Source: a virus | IMG/VR virus record: IMGVR_UViG_3300017971_000265 | Location: 1-64,000 of that record | DNA: 64,000 bases | Strand: one strand, 5' to 3' | Part shown: one piece after another, positions 24,111-33,549 of the stretch | Position numbering within the stretch: the first letter of the stretch is position 1 | Layout: every line of letters starts with the position of its first letter | Notes under the pieces: model-generated | Databases searched by the model: none | What the model was told of the DNA's origin: nothing | Seen by the model: only the letters and a program-made list of their open reading frames with translations | Program-made: the position numbers and the translations under genes

Positions 24111-26858
24111 ATGTCTAAGATCTCGCAGGCATCGGCCCAATTTATTCGGAATATTTTTGGGCGAGAGAGAGCAAAGAGCGATCTGGCAATTTCGTCTAGG
24201 GAGTTGATTAGAACGGCCCAGGGTGGGATGTATGGATCTGGAATAGATGTGGGAGGTATCGGAGGTATTGGAGAAGCCCTAGCTCTCGATAGACGTCTCC
24301 TCTATCGTTACGGTGACTATGAGGAGATGGATGAATACCCCGATATTAATGCGGCCCTGGATATTTATGCTGACGATACTACACAGGTTGATGGGGCTAA
24401 GAGACAAAGCGTGTGGGTCGAAAGTGATGATGGCAAAATCAAGGATGAACTAAATGATCTTTTTCATGAACGTTTAAAGATTGAGGAAAATATCTGGTCT
24501 ATTGCGAGAACTCTCTCAAAGTACGGGAATGATTTCGAAGAAATTGTAGTGGGGGATGGCGGGGTTGTTGATCTTAACTATTTACCTATCGCCAGTGTGA
24601 GGCGCGTAGAGGATAAGCGGGGAAACCTCTTAGGATTTGCACAGACCTTTTCTGGCAACGTGGATATATCGCCGGAACAGTTTGAGAAATTACGAATTCC
24701 CGGAGGGGGCGCTGTAGGGCCTCAAAAGGACGTCGCTGCATTTGAAGATTGGCGTGTTGTGCATATGAGATTGCTCTCGAAGCATCGTGAATCAAAGTAT
24801 GGATGGAGTGTGGTAGATGCGGCGAGATGGATCTGGAAAAGATTGATGCTGCTCGAAGATGCCGTGATGGTTTACAAGTTATGTTTGCGTGGTGACTCTC
24901 AGGTATGGACAACAAATGGTAAGAAGGCCATTAGGGATCTTGAGGAGGGGGAAGAGGTTTTTTCCTACACAAGGGATGATGTCCTGAAAAAGACTAGGGT
25001 TGTTTATAAAAAACATAATGGGAAAGATCGACTTTTTAGGATTAAAAGCGCCCATCGTGAGCTGTTTGCTAATGCGACACACCCCGTATTGGTTGAGACA
25101 ATCATTGGCAAGGGAAGTGGCAAATCGTGTGGGCGCAGGATGGATTATGTCGAGGTAAAGGATCTTAGGCCGGGTGAGCATCGTCTTGTGACTCCTTTTA
25201 GGGATGATAGTCTTTGTGAAGATATACCATTGGTCGTGCCGGAGGCGCTTGACGACAATAAGAAGTTAAATCTACCCAAAGTAGTAAATGCTGATTTTGC
25301 AAAATGGTTTGGCTTTATGATCGGTGTTGGTTTTGCTTCGGCGCGATCTTTTATCGAGGGAGATAGAGCATGTCTGGTCTACGAGGTAGGTTTTGTATCC
25401 GGGGACAAGAGGGACATTAATGAGAAGTATCGAGAACTATTTGCTTCCTTCTTTGGTGAGCCCAAATTTGTGAAAGCTGAGAGGTCCAGGCATGATTGTG
25501 TCGGTAAGTTTTTAATATCTTCGAGGGCTCTTTATGAGTTTATGATATTGAATGGATTTATGGCGCATAACAGACGGATTCCAGAATGGGTCTTTAGGTC
25601 TTCAACGGTTGTACGGGAAGCGTTCCTTGAGGGATTAGCTGATGGCTATTGCGAAGGGGGTGGGGTCAGTGTTGAACGCGGTCGTGTAAGCATATCTCTT
25701 GAGTCGTGTAATTTTGAATTGGTCAGAGATGTACGTGAACTAGTGATGCAGCTTGGTTTTAGGGTTGGCAAGATTACGTCTAGGGAAAGACCGGATAGTT
25801 ATCTTCCCGAGACGACTATTTATTGTGTGAGTTGGAGTTATGATAGGCAACCTATGACTGAGGAGCTGGAAAGTGTTGAAGAGGTCGAGGTTGATGATAT
25901 TTGGGACATTGGTGTTGAGGCTGATGAGCATAATTTCGTAGCGAATGGAATAGTTGTTCATAACACTAGGAGTCCATCTAGGTATGCTTTTTATATTGAT
26001 GTGGGAAAATCGAATCGACAAGAGGCAGAGCGGTATGTGCAAGAGGTGATGCAGCGATTGAAGAAGAAGAAGTTTGTGAATCCCAAGACGGGAAAATTGG
26101 ATCTTAAAAATAACCCCATGGGGATGGATGAAGACTTCTTTTTGGCAATGCGTGAGGGTAGGGAGCAGACCAGGGTAGAGTCATTAATGGGGCCGTCGTA
26201 TCAGCAAGTTGACGATGTGGAATATTTTTTAAACAAACTCTATGCTGCGATAAGAATCCCCAAGGCGTATCTGGGATATGATCAAAATCTCCCAAGCAAG
26301 GCAACCCTAAGTATGGAAGACGTCCGTTTCGGGCGGACTATTTTGCGCATTCAGCGAGAGGTGCGCAACGGGTTGAGAAAGATTGCTAATGTTGATTTAG
26401 CGGCGAGGCGAATAGATCCTGCTGCGACTAAGTTTGATATAATGATGGCTGTACCGAGTGCCATATTCGAGCTTGGCCAGATGGAGATTAGGCGAGCACG
26501 GGCCGATCTCGCCTCTATGATGGAACGGCACGTATCTCTCTACTGGATCTTGAGCAACATCTATGGTTTGGCAGAGGATGAAATAGCCGAAATAACCAAG
26601 CAGAAAAAAACTGAACAAAAGATGATGGGCGGTGCTGGAGGCGGTATGGGTGGGGGAGGTTTTGAGTCGGTTGATCCCAGGCAGGGCAGGGTAATTAGTG
26701 AGCGTGAATTGATGGATGGAAAAAAAGAAGACGAGAAACGTGTCGAAGAGATTGTTCACAAGGTGGTAAATGATCCATCGAGTCCGTTGGGTAGGCAACT
26801 GCGAGAAACGGGACATCTCGTTCGTGAAATTGTCCATTCTCTTCATAGTTCTGCATAA
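24111..26858 (+). CDS. T4 gp20-like portal protein with intein
   Basis: A 915-residue precursor; about 554 residues after splicing. Portal proteins form the dodecameric DNA channel at the capsid vertex. T4-type landmarks: EYPDINAALDIYADD near residue 77, TRSPSRYAFYIDVGK after the intein, then DDVEYFLNKLYAAIRIPKAY near residue 703. The C-terminus has a Gly/Met-rich low-complexity stretch and an acidic helical end. The intein interrupts VYKL/TRSPSR. It follows the preceding gene by 3 bases. Confidence 0.93.
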   Translation: MSKISQASAQFIRNIFGRERAKSDLAISSRELIRTAQGGMYGSGIDVGGIGGIGEALALDRRLLYRYGDYEEMDEYPDINAALDIYADDTTQVDGAKRQSVWVESDDGKIKDELNDLFHERLKIEENIWSIARTLSKYGNDFEEIVVGDGGVVDLNYLPIASVRRVEDKRGNLLGFAQTFSGNVDISPEQFEKLRIPGGGAVGPQKDVAAFEDWRVVHMRLLSKHRESKYGWSVVDAARWIWKRLMLLEDAVMVYKLCLRGDSQVWTTNGKKAIRDLEEGEEVFSYTRDDVLKKTRVVYKKHNGKDRLFRIKSAHRELFANATHPVLVETIIGKGSGKSCGRRMDYVEVKDLRPGEHRLVTPFRDDSLCEDIPLVVPEALDDNKKLNLPKVVNADFAKWFGFMIGVGFASARSFIEGDRACLVYEVGFVSGDKRDINEKYRELFASFFGEPKFVKAERSRHDCVGKFLISSRALYEFMILNGFMAHNRRIPEWVFRSSTVVREAFLEGLADGYCEGGGVSVERGRVSISLESCNFELVRDVRELVMQLGFRVGKITSRERPDSYLPETTIYCVSWSYDRQPMTEELESVEEVEVDDIWDIGVEADEHNFVANGIVVHNTRSPSRYAFYIDVGKSNRQEAERYVQEVMQRLKKKKFVNPKTGKLDLKNNPMGMDEDFFLAMREGREQTRVESLMGPSYQQVDDVEYFLNKLYAAIRIPKAYLGYDQNLPSKATLSMEDVRFGRTILRIQREVRNGLRKIANVDLAARRIDPAATKFDIMMAVPSAIFELGQMEIRRARADLASMMERHVSLYWILSNIYGLAEDEIAEITKQKKTEQKMMGGAGGGMGGGGFESVDPRQGRVISERELMDGKKEDEKRVEEIVHKVVNDPSSPLGRQLRETGHLVREIVHSLHSSA
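24882..25964 (+). mobile_element. Intein in portal protein
   Basis: 361 residues from Cys (CLRGDSQVWTTNGKKAI) to VVHN, followed by Thr. Block B is seen as ANATHPVLVE. Two LAGLIDADG-like helices are clear (WFGFMIGVGFASA and AFLEGLADGYCEGG), the second with acidic residue and Gly, so the homing endonuclease may be active. No GACGTC occurs in the intein, consistent with recent entry. Confidence 0.93.
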
Positions 26859-26938
26859 TCTTGTGCATTCATCGTACATACGCCAGAAGTATTCTGAACA
26901 TATATCTTTAAAAAAACGTTTTATAACGTTGTGGTTTA

Positions 26939-26967
26939 TTGACATGCACGCGATTTCATTAAGTAAT
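26939..26967 (+). promoter_or_regulatory. Sigma70-type promoter after the portal gene
   Basis: TTGACA at 26939-26944, 17-base spacer, AGTAAT at 26962-26967 (four of six -10 matches), in an AT-rich 144-base gap. The next gene starts at 27003 behind TTAGGAGGAG. It could drive the core, protease and capsid genes. Confidence 0.5.
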
Positions 26968-27002
26968 GGAATGTGTGGTTTCATCTTTCGTTAGGAGGAG
27001 TA

Positions 27003-27905
27003 ATGAGCCACGGGAAAAATGATATGATTGTAGAGGCAAAGGTTCTTCATGATTTGCAGAAAGGTTCCTATGAGGAACTTTTGCAATCGTTGGATCGGGC
27101 CGTTATCGAAAATCAAGATCTGTTTGGGGACGACGCTGTTTTGTTTGCTTCTCACCTAGATAGGGTCATTGTAATCAATGAGGGGGGGCAGTTTTTTTCT
27201 GCGAATTATACCAACCGAGACGGGGTGATTAGGTTTGGAAAGGTCGATGAGTTGGACGTAAATGCGGTGACGGAAGAATCAATCGTTGCCAGTGCTGTAG
27301 ATAATTTTTTCGAGGGGGAATCGTTGGCTGAAGGTTTGAAGGGGCTTATGGATTTGCGTCAAGGCATTGATGAGTCGCCCATAGCTAAGACAAGGGAGTC
27401 TTTGTCTCGCCTATTTGGTGGGGGTCGATTGTGGCGCAGATATGTTGATGAGCACAGCGAACGAGTCAGCAATTTTGCTTGGGATGCAGATTATGGTTCT
27501 TTAAAGATTGATGTGCGGCCAATTTTTAGTGACAGGGGTAGTGATGTTATCGAAGATGAACAAGAGGTAATGTCGGCACTGATCAATTTGGAGCGACGTC
27601 TTGTTGAGAGTCTGAATAAAACAACTGAGATTTACAAGGCTTACCAGGAAGAGACGAAAGATTTGCGAAGTGACGAGGCTGATCAGGTTCTGAGTCGTTT
27701 CGAATCTTTCGCTTCTGATTACATCGATCATTTGACTGAAGTTTCTAACTTTGCATCGAATGCGGTGCGACGTGGGAGAGATGGTAATGTATCTTGTGCC
27801 GCCATTACTCATGATGAGATAGCGGCTAGGTTTAAAGAGTTGGAATTGGGTGGCAGATTTGTCAGGAAAGTTTCATCTCAATTTTTGCAGCAACAATCTG
27901 CGTAG
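27003..27905 (+). CDS. Putative prohead-associated protein
   Basis: A 300-residue acidic protein. Start ATG 27003 was chosen because of TAGGAGGAG immediately upstream; the frame is open further back without a ribosome site. I-V-E before Ala at residues 10-12 is a possible protease site near the N-terminus. The C-terminal half is helical with coiled-coil character. It lies between portal and core genes, where T4-like phages place prohead core or inner proteins. No family recognised. Confidence 0.62.
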   Translation: MSHGKNDMIVEAKVLHDLQKGSYEELLQSLDRAVIENQDLFGDDAVLFASHLDRVIVINEGGQFFSANYTNRDGVIRFGKVDELDVNAVTEESIVASAVDNFFEGESLAEGLKGLMDLRQGIDESPIAKTRESLSRLFGGGRLWRRYVDEHSERVSNFAWDADYGSLKIDVRPIFSDRGSDVIEDEQEVMSALINLERRLVESLNKTTEIYKAYQEETKDLRSDEADQVLSRFESFASDYIDHLTEVSNFASNAVRRGRDGNVSCAAITHDEIAARFKELELGGRFVRKVSSQFLQQQSA

Positions 27906-27917
27906 GAGGTAAAGAAA

Positions 27918-29165
27918 ATGGCAGTTCGACCTCTCGAAGAAGATTTCCAACGTTTAGGATTATCACAAGATGAAATCCGTGCGTCACTTCACAATATGGG
28001 GCGACCCTTGGGTGAAATGGCAGAGGCGGATCTCAGCGATGGTTCTGAAGAAGAGGAAGATGAGGACTTCGAGGAATCCTATCTGAGTGATCTGATAGGT
28101 CATGACGACGATGAGGCAGAGGACTTTGACGAGATGTCAGAGGAAGATTATTTTGAGTTTGTTGACAATCTTTCCGATGAAGAGTTGGATAGGTTGCTTG
28201 AAAACTCGGAGATGTTCGAGGCGAAGTTTATCAAGCTTACTCCTTTGGGTACGCGCAAGACGGCTCGCAGGAAGAGGAAGAAATGGCTCAAAACGGCTGC
28301 GGGTCAAGCCTATGCAAGAAAGCAGATGCAGAAGCGAAAGCGTCCCGCTTTTAAAAAGCAAGCCAAGAAGCAGCGTATTAGGCGCAAAAGAGCGGGTGGA
28401 GCACGTAAGGGCTATATGATGCGTGCCGGAGTCGAAAATCCTTCAGAAGGGAAAGAAGCTATACATGAAGATCTCATGGAAAGCTTGACCGATCTCGCTG
28501 AGTCGATTGAGCGTGAACCTGTTTCTCGTTTCGACGAATATGTCACAGCATTTAATGCCCTTGCTGATCTGGGAGAGCTGGGTGCTGCAAAGATCATGGA
28601 CGAAGACGAAGATGCGGCAATGGACGTCTTGAATCTGTCGCTCCAGGCAGAAGAAGTGTTGAAGCTCATGGAGGACATGGGTGGAGCGCTCGACGAAGAC
28701 GAAGACGAGGTGCTGGAAGAGGCTCTGGCCCAGCTGATGGAGCTTGCCGGAGAACTCGTCGAGGAGTATGGCTTGCTTCTCGAAGATGAAGACGAGGAAG
28801 AGTATGAGGACGAGGAGCTGGAAGAAGATGAGGAAGAGATCAATCCCTTCCTAGAGGCTGCTGCTTCGCTTCGTGAAGCTAGACGTCCCCCCAAGGGCAA
28901 GAAGCGCTTTCTTCTCAATCCTAAGTCCAGAAAGGCCGTAAAGGGTCGGTCGAAGTGGAGCAAGGCCGGTGGCAATGCTAAGAGGCAGTTGGCTGGACGC
29001 AAAGATGTGAGGAATAAGCAGGCTTTGCTTGGCTATCTCAAGATGGTGAAGGCGGGCAAGGTTGCTCCTGGCCAACCCATTATGATGAGTAAAACCGGGA
29101 AGCCCCTCAGCAAGGGTGCGAGAGCTGCCAAGAAATTGGCTGCGGCCCGAAGGAAAGCTGGCTGA
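27918..29165 (+). CDS. Prohead core-like protein with alternating acidic and basic blocks
   Basis: A 415-residue protein. Acidic stretches (about 35-95 and 230-310, with long Asp/Glu runs) alternate with strongly basic blocks (about 115-170 and 325-415, ending in AKKLAAARRKAG). Several L-x-E-like sites border the blocks. Such charge patterning and position between portal and protease resemble T4 gp67/gp68 core proteins that are cut during maturation. It overlaps the protease start by 1 base. Long Ser-rich ORFs on the minus strand here are its antisense. Confidence 0.65.
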   Translation: MAVRPLEEDFQRLGLSQDEIRASLHNMGRPLGEMAEADLSDGSEEEEDEDFEESYLSDLIGHDDDEAEDFDEMSEEDYFEFVDNLSDEELDRLLENSEMFEAKFIKLTPLGTRKTARRKRKKWLKTAAGQAYARKQMQKRKRPAFKKQAKKQRIRRKRAGGARKGYMMRAGVENPSEGKEAIHEDLMESLTDLAESIEREPVSRFDEYVTAFNALADLGELGAAKIMDEDEDAAMDVLNLSLQAEEVLKLMEDMGGALDEDEDEVLEEALAQLMELAGELVEEYGLLLEDEDEEEYEDEELEEDEEEINPFLEAAASLREARRPPKGKKRFLLNPKSRKAVKGRSKWSKAGGNAKRQLAGRKDVRNKQALLGYLKMVKAGKVAPGQPIMMSKTGKPLSKGARAAKKLAAARRKAG

Positions 29166-31927
29166 TGAAAGGTAAGATGCTCCAGATTCTTCGGGAAGGT
29201 GAAGAAATTCAGGAGATAGGTATTCCTGAAGGAAAGACATTGGACGATCTTCTTGAAGACGTCTGTGTCTTGGAATTCAAGCCGGAAGATTTGTGTGAGA
29301 GCGAAGATGGTAAGCGCCCATATCTGAAGGGTAGATTCGGGTTCGTAGATAAGGCAACCGCGAACAAGAGGGTCTATCCTCGCAACATCATGTTGCGTGA
29401 GGTGAATCGTATTCTCGAAGATATGCATGCTAAGGGTGTCTATGGTGAGTTGGATCATCCATGTCTTACGGATAGTGATTTCCGAGTTCTTACCTCAGAT
29501 GGTTGGAAGGAGTTTAGGGACATTAGGGTTGGTGACAAAATATGGTCCCGCAAGGATGGCCATGCTGTTTTGTCTACTGTTCGTGGGATTGTGGATGAGC
29601 CCTATGATGGAGATGCATACAAGGTCAAGGGTAGGAGCATTGATGCTATCTTTACACCAGCGCACAAGATGGTGTTGAACAAGAGACCTGATCGATGTGG
29701 CAACGATGTACAAGATGAGTATGTGACAATTTCCGATATTGCAGAGAATCCTGGGAAATATAGTCATTATGCTATTCCGAATAGAGCACAATGGTTTGAG
29801 GAAAAGATTGATACTGTTGTTATTCCCGGCGTATCTATTCCTAGAGTAAAATCGGCCAGAAACGATGTTTCTGTTGATTTGAAACTAGATGCGAAGGTAT
29901 ATGCTGCCTTTTTGGGAATATACCTGTCTGAAGGATTTTGTAGTCCTGAAGACACAGATAACTACATTGTCAATATCTATCAGAAGAATGAGTGGTCCAA
30001 GAGGTATATTTACGACGAGGTTCTGAGCAAGTTTCCAAAAGAGCTGGAGTGGCATGAGACTGATAAAGGGTATGCTCTTTCAGATGCTCGTTTGTATTTT
30101 TATCTCAAAAAACTCGGTGACGTATACTCAAGACATGTGCCAGAGGAAGCAAAAAATCTTGGAATCGATTGTCTCAACGAGCTTATTTTTTGGTTTGCTA
30201 ATGGAAGACTTGTTTTTAGCAATTCGAAAGATGAGAATTGCAATGTAACCAATGGGCAAACTGGGAAGCAAGTTTTAGCTGAAGAGATCAGGGAAGATTT
30301 TACCAAACCTTTGACTAGACAGGATGTTTTTTCAGTATCGAAACGATTGATAGACGACTTGCATGAATGTTTGGTTCGTTCTGGTCGGTCTGGAAGTATT
30401 TCTTGCATCTATCCAGATAATGACTATCAGTTTGCTGGAAGAACAATTCTGGCGGCTAATAAAGTTCCATTATATCAGTTACACATTGAACATAGTTGTC
30501 ACACATGGATGGACCCTCGCTTTATCTCTATTGAGAAGATAAAGCATGCCGGTAACATTTATTGTCTAACTGTCGATAATGGTAATTTCTATATGGAAAA
30601 AAATGGCTATTCGTTCTGGACTGGAAATAGCGATGGAAAAACGAAGTTTTCCCGAGTTAGCCATTTTGTTACCGATGGCGAGATCACAGAAGATGGAGAA
30701 ATTCGAGGTAAGATTGAATTTATTCCCGGTACAATCAACGGGGATCAGGCTCTTGCTATTGCGCGTGCAGGTGGCAGGTTGGGGGTGAGTAGCCGTGGAT
30801 TCGGTTCTACCGCTCCCGATTCAAAAGGCAATGACGTCGTACAGGAAGACTACAAATTGGTAACTTGGGATATTGTTGCCGATCCAGCTAACGCAGGAGC
30901 ACACCCTGATTTTGTGGTGGAGCATAAGGAGGCACAGAAGATGGATCTGGATAGACTCAAAAAAGAACATCCCGAATTGGTAGAGGCGATTCAGAAGGAG
31001 ACCACGGAAGCGGTTGAGTCTGAGGCGCGGACCCATGCCAGGGAAGCATTGCGCGAAGAATTCGAAGGACGGCTTCAGGAAGAAGCAGATTCTATCCGAG
31101 AGGAAGCTGTTGAAGAAGCTCGTGGCAAATTACTCGAAGATCCCGAGGTGGCTGGTTCTGCAACCGCCATTGAAAGGGTCAAAGAGATCGTTGCTCCATT
31201 TATCCTTTCGGAGGATGAGAGCAACGAGGTGGCGAGGCTCAAGAAGAAAATTGTCGCGTTGGAGCAAAAGATCGCTGACCAAGATGAAGCCTTGACTGTT
31301 GCGAGAGAGGAGAGTGATGAGCTTTCCGGTATCGCTAAGGAGCTTGGGTATCATCTCTATTTGGAACGCGAACTAAGTGACAATGCGCATTTTGAGCAAG
31401 TCATGGAAATGCTTGGTGACGTCAGTGAGTACGATACTCTGGACCAACTCAAGGATCGTGTTGAGGAGATTTCCGAGGCGCTTTCCGAGCAGGACAAGGT
31501 GACAGAGGATTACGAGGTTCGAATTTCTCAGATGGAGAAGGAGCTGAATAAAATCACGGAAGAGCGTGATAAGGCTCTTAGTATCGGAAAGCAGTTTGGC
31601 CTGCGTGCCTATGTCGAGCGGAAGATTGCAGATAACCCAAGGGCTTCGCAGCTGAGGGAGTTTATTGGGAATCAGGCATTCGAAAGCAGAGAAGATGTGG
31701 ACAAGCTGGTCGAGTCATTTACGGCTGCTAACCCTCCCTCAGAGGAATACGAAAAGATCCGTAATGGGATCGAGAAGAGAGGGCAAACGTTGCCGGAGGA
31801 CATTGGCTCACGTAGTCCCAAGTCGTTGACGGAAGGAATGGGAGACGTCGCGGGCGTACCCATAAACGAGCTAAGGGAGCGTGCGGAGAGAATGAATCCT
31901 CCCCGCGCTTCTGTGGCGCAACAGTAG
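29165..31927 (+). CDS. Prohead protease fused to scaffold, with intein
   Basis: A 920-residue precursor; about 531 residues after splicing. The protease part matches the T4 gp21-type serine protease: YGELDHP at residues 93-99 supplies the probable catalytic His, and GVSSRGFGS near 540-548 the catalytic Ser. From about residue 590 to the end it is a Glu-rich coiled coil like a scaffold core, so the gp21 and gp22 functions seem joined. The intein sits directly after the catalytic HP. It would process the capsid protein, polyprotein and tagged proteins at L-x-E sites. Confidence 0.9.
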   Translation: MKGKMLQILREGEEIQEIGIPEGKTLDDLLEDVCVLEFKPEDLCESEDGKRPYLKGRFGFVDKATANKRVYPRNIMLREVNRILEDMHAKGVYGELDHPCLTDSDFRVLTSDGWKEFRDIRVGDKIWSRKDGHAVLSTVRGIVDEPYDGDAYKVKGRSIDAIFTPAHKMVLNKRPDRCGNDVQDEYVTISDIAENPGKYSHYAIPNRAQWFEEKIDTVVIPGVSIPRVKSARNDVSVDLKLDAKVYAAFLGIYLSEGFCSPEDTDNYIVNIYQKNEWSKRYIYDEVLSKFPKELEWHETDKGYALSDARLYFYLKKLGDVYSRHVPEEAKNLGIDCLNELIFWFANGRLVFSNSKDENCNVTNGQTGKQVLAEEIREDFTKPLTRQDVFSVSKRLIDDLHECLVRSGRSGSISCIYPDNDYQFAGRTILAANKVPLYQLHIEHSCHTWMDPRFISIEKIKHAGNIYCLTVDNGNFYMEKNGYSFWTGNSDGKTKFSRVSHFVTDGEITEDGEIRGKIEFIPGTINGDQALAIARAGGRLGVSSRGFGSTAPDSKGNDVVQEDYKLVTWDIVADPANAGAHPDFVVEHKEAQKMDLDRLKKEHPELVEAIQKETTEAVESEARTHAREALREEFEGRLQEEADSIREEAVEEARGKLLEDPEVAGSATAIERVKEIVAPFILSEDESNEVARLKKKIVALEQKIADQDEALTVAREESDELSGIAKELGYHLYLERELSDNAHFEQVMEMLGDVSEYDTLDQLKDRVEEISEALSEQDKVTEDYEVRISQMEKELNKITEERDKALSIGKQFGLRAYVERKIADNPRASQLREFIGNQAFESREDVDKLVESFTAANPPSEEYEKIRNGIEKRGQTLPEDIGSRSPKSLTEGMGDVAGVPINELRERAERMNPPRASVAQQ
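29462..30628 (+). mobile_element. Intein in prohead protease
   Basis: 389 residues from Cys (CLTDSDFRVLTSDGWKEF) to SFWTGN, followed by Ser. Block B is seen as TPAHKMVL. LAGLIDADG-like motifs are AAFLGIYLSEGFCS and the weaker ELIFWFANGRLVFS. The penultimate residue is Gly instead of the usual His, so C-terminal cleavage may be slow or conditional. No GACGTC occurs inside. Confidence 0.9.
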
Positions 31928-31955
31928 TAACTAATTTTCGGATTGGAGGATAGAC

Positions 31956-33440
31956 ATGGAAGCGAGAGATTATCTCAACGATGAGGCGCTTGCACAATCG
32001 GCCGGAACCGTTCTGGACGAGGATCTGAATGTGGCGCTTCAGGCAAAGTGGGGCGGATTGATGGAACAGGGCTGGGACTCGTGGACGAAGCGCTGCATGG
32101 CGCGGATGTTCGAGAACGAGATGGTCCACCTCAATCAGCTCAAACGAAGGTTTCTCACAGAGGCCACGCTGGCGCAAAACATCCCGGATCTGGTCAAATT
32201 CATCTTTCCCATCGTGCGGAGAGTATGGGCCAACCTGATCGCTAACGGGCTGTTTTCGATTCAGCCGATGAACTCGCCAATTGGAGGCATCTTCTATTGG
32301 GAGTACAAGTACGGGACGTCAAAGGGAACTATCACTGCTGGCGACAACATGATAGAGAACTTTGATCGTTACTACTCCTCGGAATATGTCGATGGCGAAT
32401 CGATTGGAACTGGCACCGATACCTATTCTGGTACGCTGGCTTGGAAGCCTGTGAAGCCTTATGGCATGGGCCAGGTGGGAATCGAGTTCGTTGGTACTAC
32501 CGATGTCGGGGCTACTCTGCGCATCTATGATGCTGACGGAAGTGGTGATTTGTCAGGAGATGTCAGTGGTGCAAACACTATTACGTTTGCCACGGGTGCT
32601 TACAGCATCAAATTCACCGCATCTGTAAATAATGTGGTTGCCAACTACTTCTACAACATGGAGGCTGAGGCGGACAACGTACCGCAGGTCAACGTGGACA
32701 TCACCCTCGAAGCTATCAAGGCTTGGAGTCGGAAGCTGAAGATATTGTGGTCCAGCGAGGCTGCAGACGACATGAGGGCCGTGCTCAATATGGATATTGA
32801 GCCCGAGTTGACATCCGGTGTGGCAAGTGAGATCGCGCTGGGTATCGACCGCGAGCTGATCATGGCGGCTTACGGTTCGGGAACAACCAACACAGACACG
32901 TTCGATGCAGCGGTGCCACCGGGACGAAACCAGGTGGATCACTTCCGCAACATCATGACGACCATCGAGAAGGTGTCGGGTGGGATCAACACGGCTACGC
33001 ACAGAGGCCCTGGCAACTTCCTGGTTATAGGGCCGAGCGTACAGCCGATTTTTGGTGCGCTGGCCACGCACGGTGACCTGGTACGTGTCTATACGGACGT
33101 GCCGACAGGACCGGTAGGCCAGGGTGTGACGGGACGTCCCGCATTCCCATTGCCGCAGGCTCCGAGTGGATACGGTGTTTATCCGATGGGCTTCCTCCAG
33201 AACAAGTGGACGGTCATTGTGGACCCGTATTTCCCGAGTGGGAAGATTCTGGTCGGTCTGAAGGGGACGATGTTCACCGACTCCGGTTTGGTGTATGCCC
33301 CCTACGTGCCACTGGAAATGACGGCTGCGTTCCTCGATCCGGCAGACTTTTCGCTGCGGAAGGGTATGAGAACCAGGTATGCCAAGAAGCTGGTTAATTC
33401 CAATTTCTACGGCATTATCACGGTAACCAACCTTCCCTAA
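31956..33440 (+). CDS. T4 gp23-like major capsid protein
   Basis: A 494-residue HK97-fold capsid protein of T4 type. FLTE before Ala at about residues 66-69 is the expected prohead protease site. It is followed by IPDLVKFIFPIVRRVWANL and FSIQPMNSPIGGIFYW, which parallel mature T4 gp23. Codons favour C at third positions, typical of a very highly expressed gene. Start ATG 31956 follows TTGGAGGATAGAC. A terminator-like hairpin follows the stop. Confidence 0.95.
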   Translation: MEARDYLNDEALAQSAGTVLDEDLNVALQAKWGGLMEQGWDSWTKRCMARMFENEMVHLNQLKRRFLTEATLAQNIPDLVKFIFPIVRRVWANLIANGLFSIQPMNSPIGGIFYWEYKYGTSKGTITAGDNMIENFDRYYSSEYVDGESIGTGTDTYSGTLAWKPVKPYGMGQVGIEFVGTTDVGATLRIYDADGSGDLSGDVSGANTITFATGAYSIKFTASVNNVVANYFYNMEAEADNVPQVNVDITLEAIKAWSRKLKILWSSEAADDMRAVLNMDIEPELTSGVASEIALGIDRELIMAAYGSGTTNTDTFDAAVPPGRNQVDHFRNIMTTIEKVSGGINTATHRGPGNFLVIGPSVQPIFGALATHGDLVRVYTDVPTGPVGQGVTGRPAFPLPQAPSGYGVYPMGFLQNKWTVIVDPYFPSGKILVGLKGTMFTDSGLVYAPYVPLEMTAAFLDPADFSLRKGMRTRYAKKLVNSNFYGIITVTNLP

Positions 33441-33456
33441 AGGGCTGTGAAGTGAA

Positions 33457-33517
33457 GGGGCAGGGAGATGTTTAGCAACTTCTGAGAGGATGCGCGACGA
33501 CGCCTCCTGCCCCTTTT
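33457..33517 (+). terminator. Terminator-like hairpin after the capsid gene
   Basis: GGGGCAGG at 33457-33464 pairs with CCTGCCCC at 33506-33513, followed by TTTT. The loop is long (about 41 bases), so efficiency may be partial. Confidence 0.55.
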
Positions 33518-33549
33518 GCTTCCCAAGCAGGAATTGAGGAGAAATAGGT

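Noticed and set aside
28412-29002. Ser-rich 196-codon ORF on the minus strand
   Set aside because: It is the antisense of the Asp/Glu-rich core gene; GAA/GAC codons read backwards give Ser. No ribosome site.
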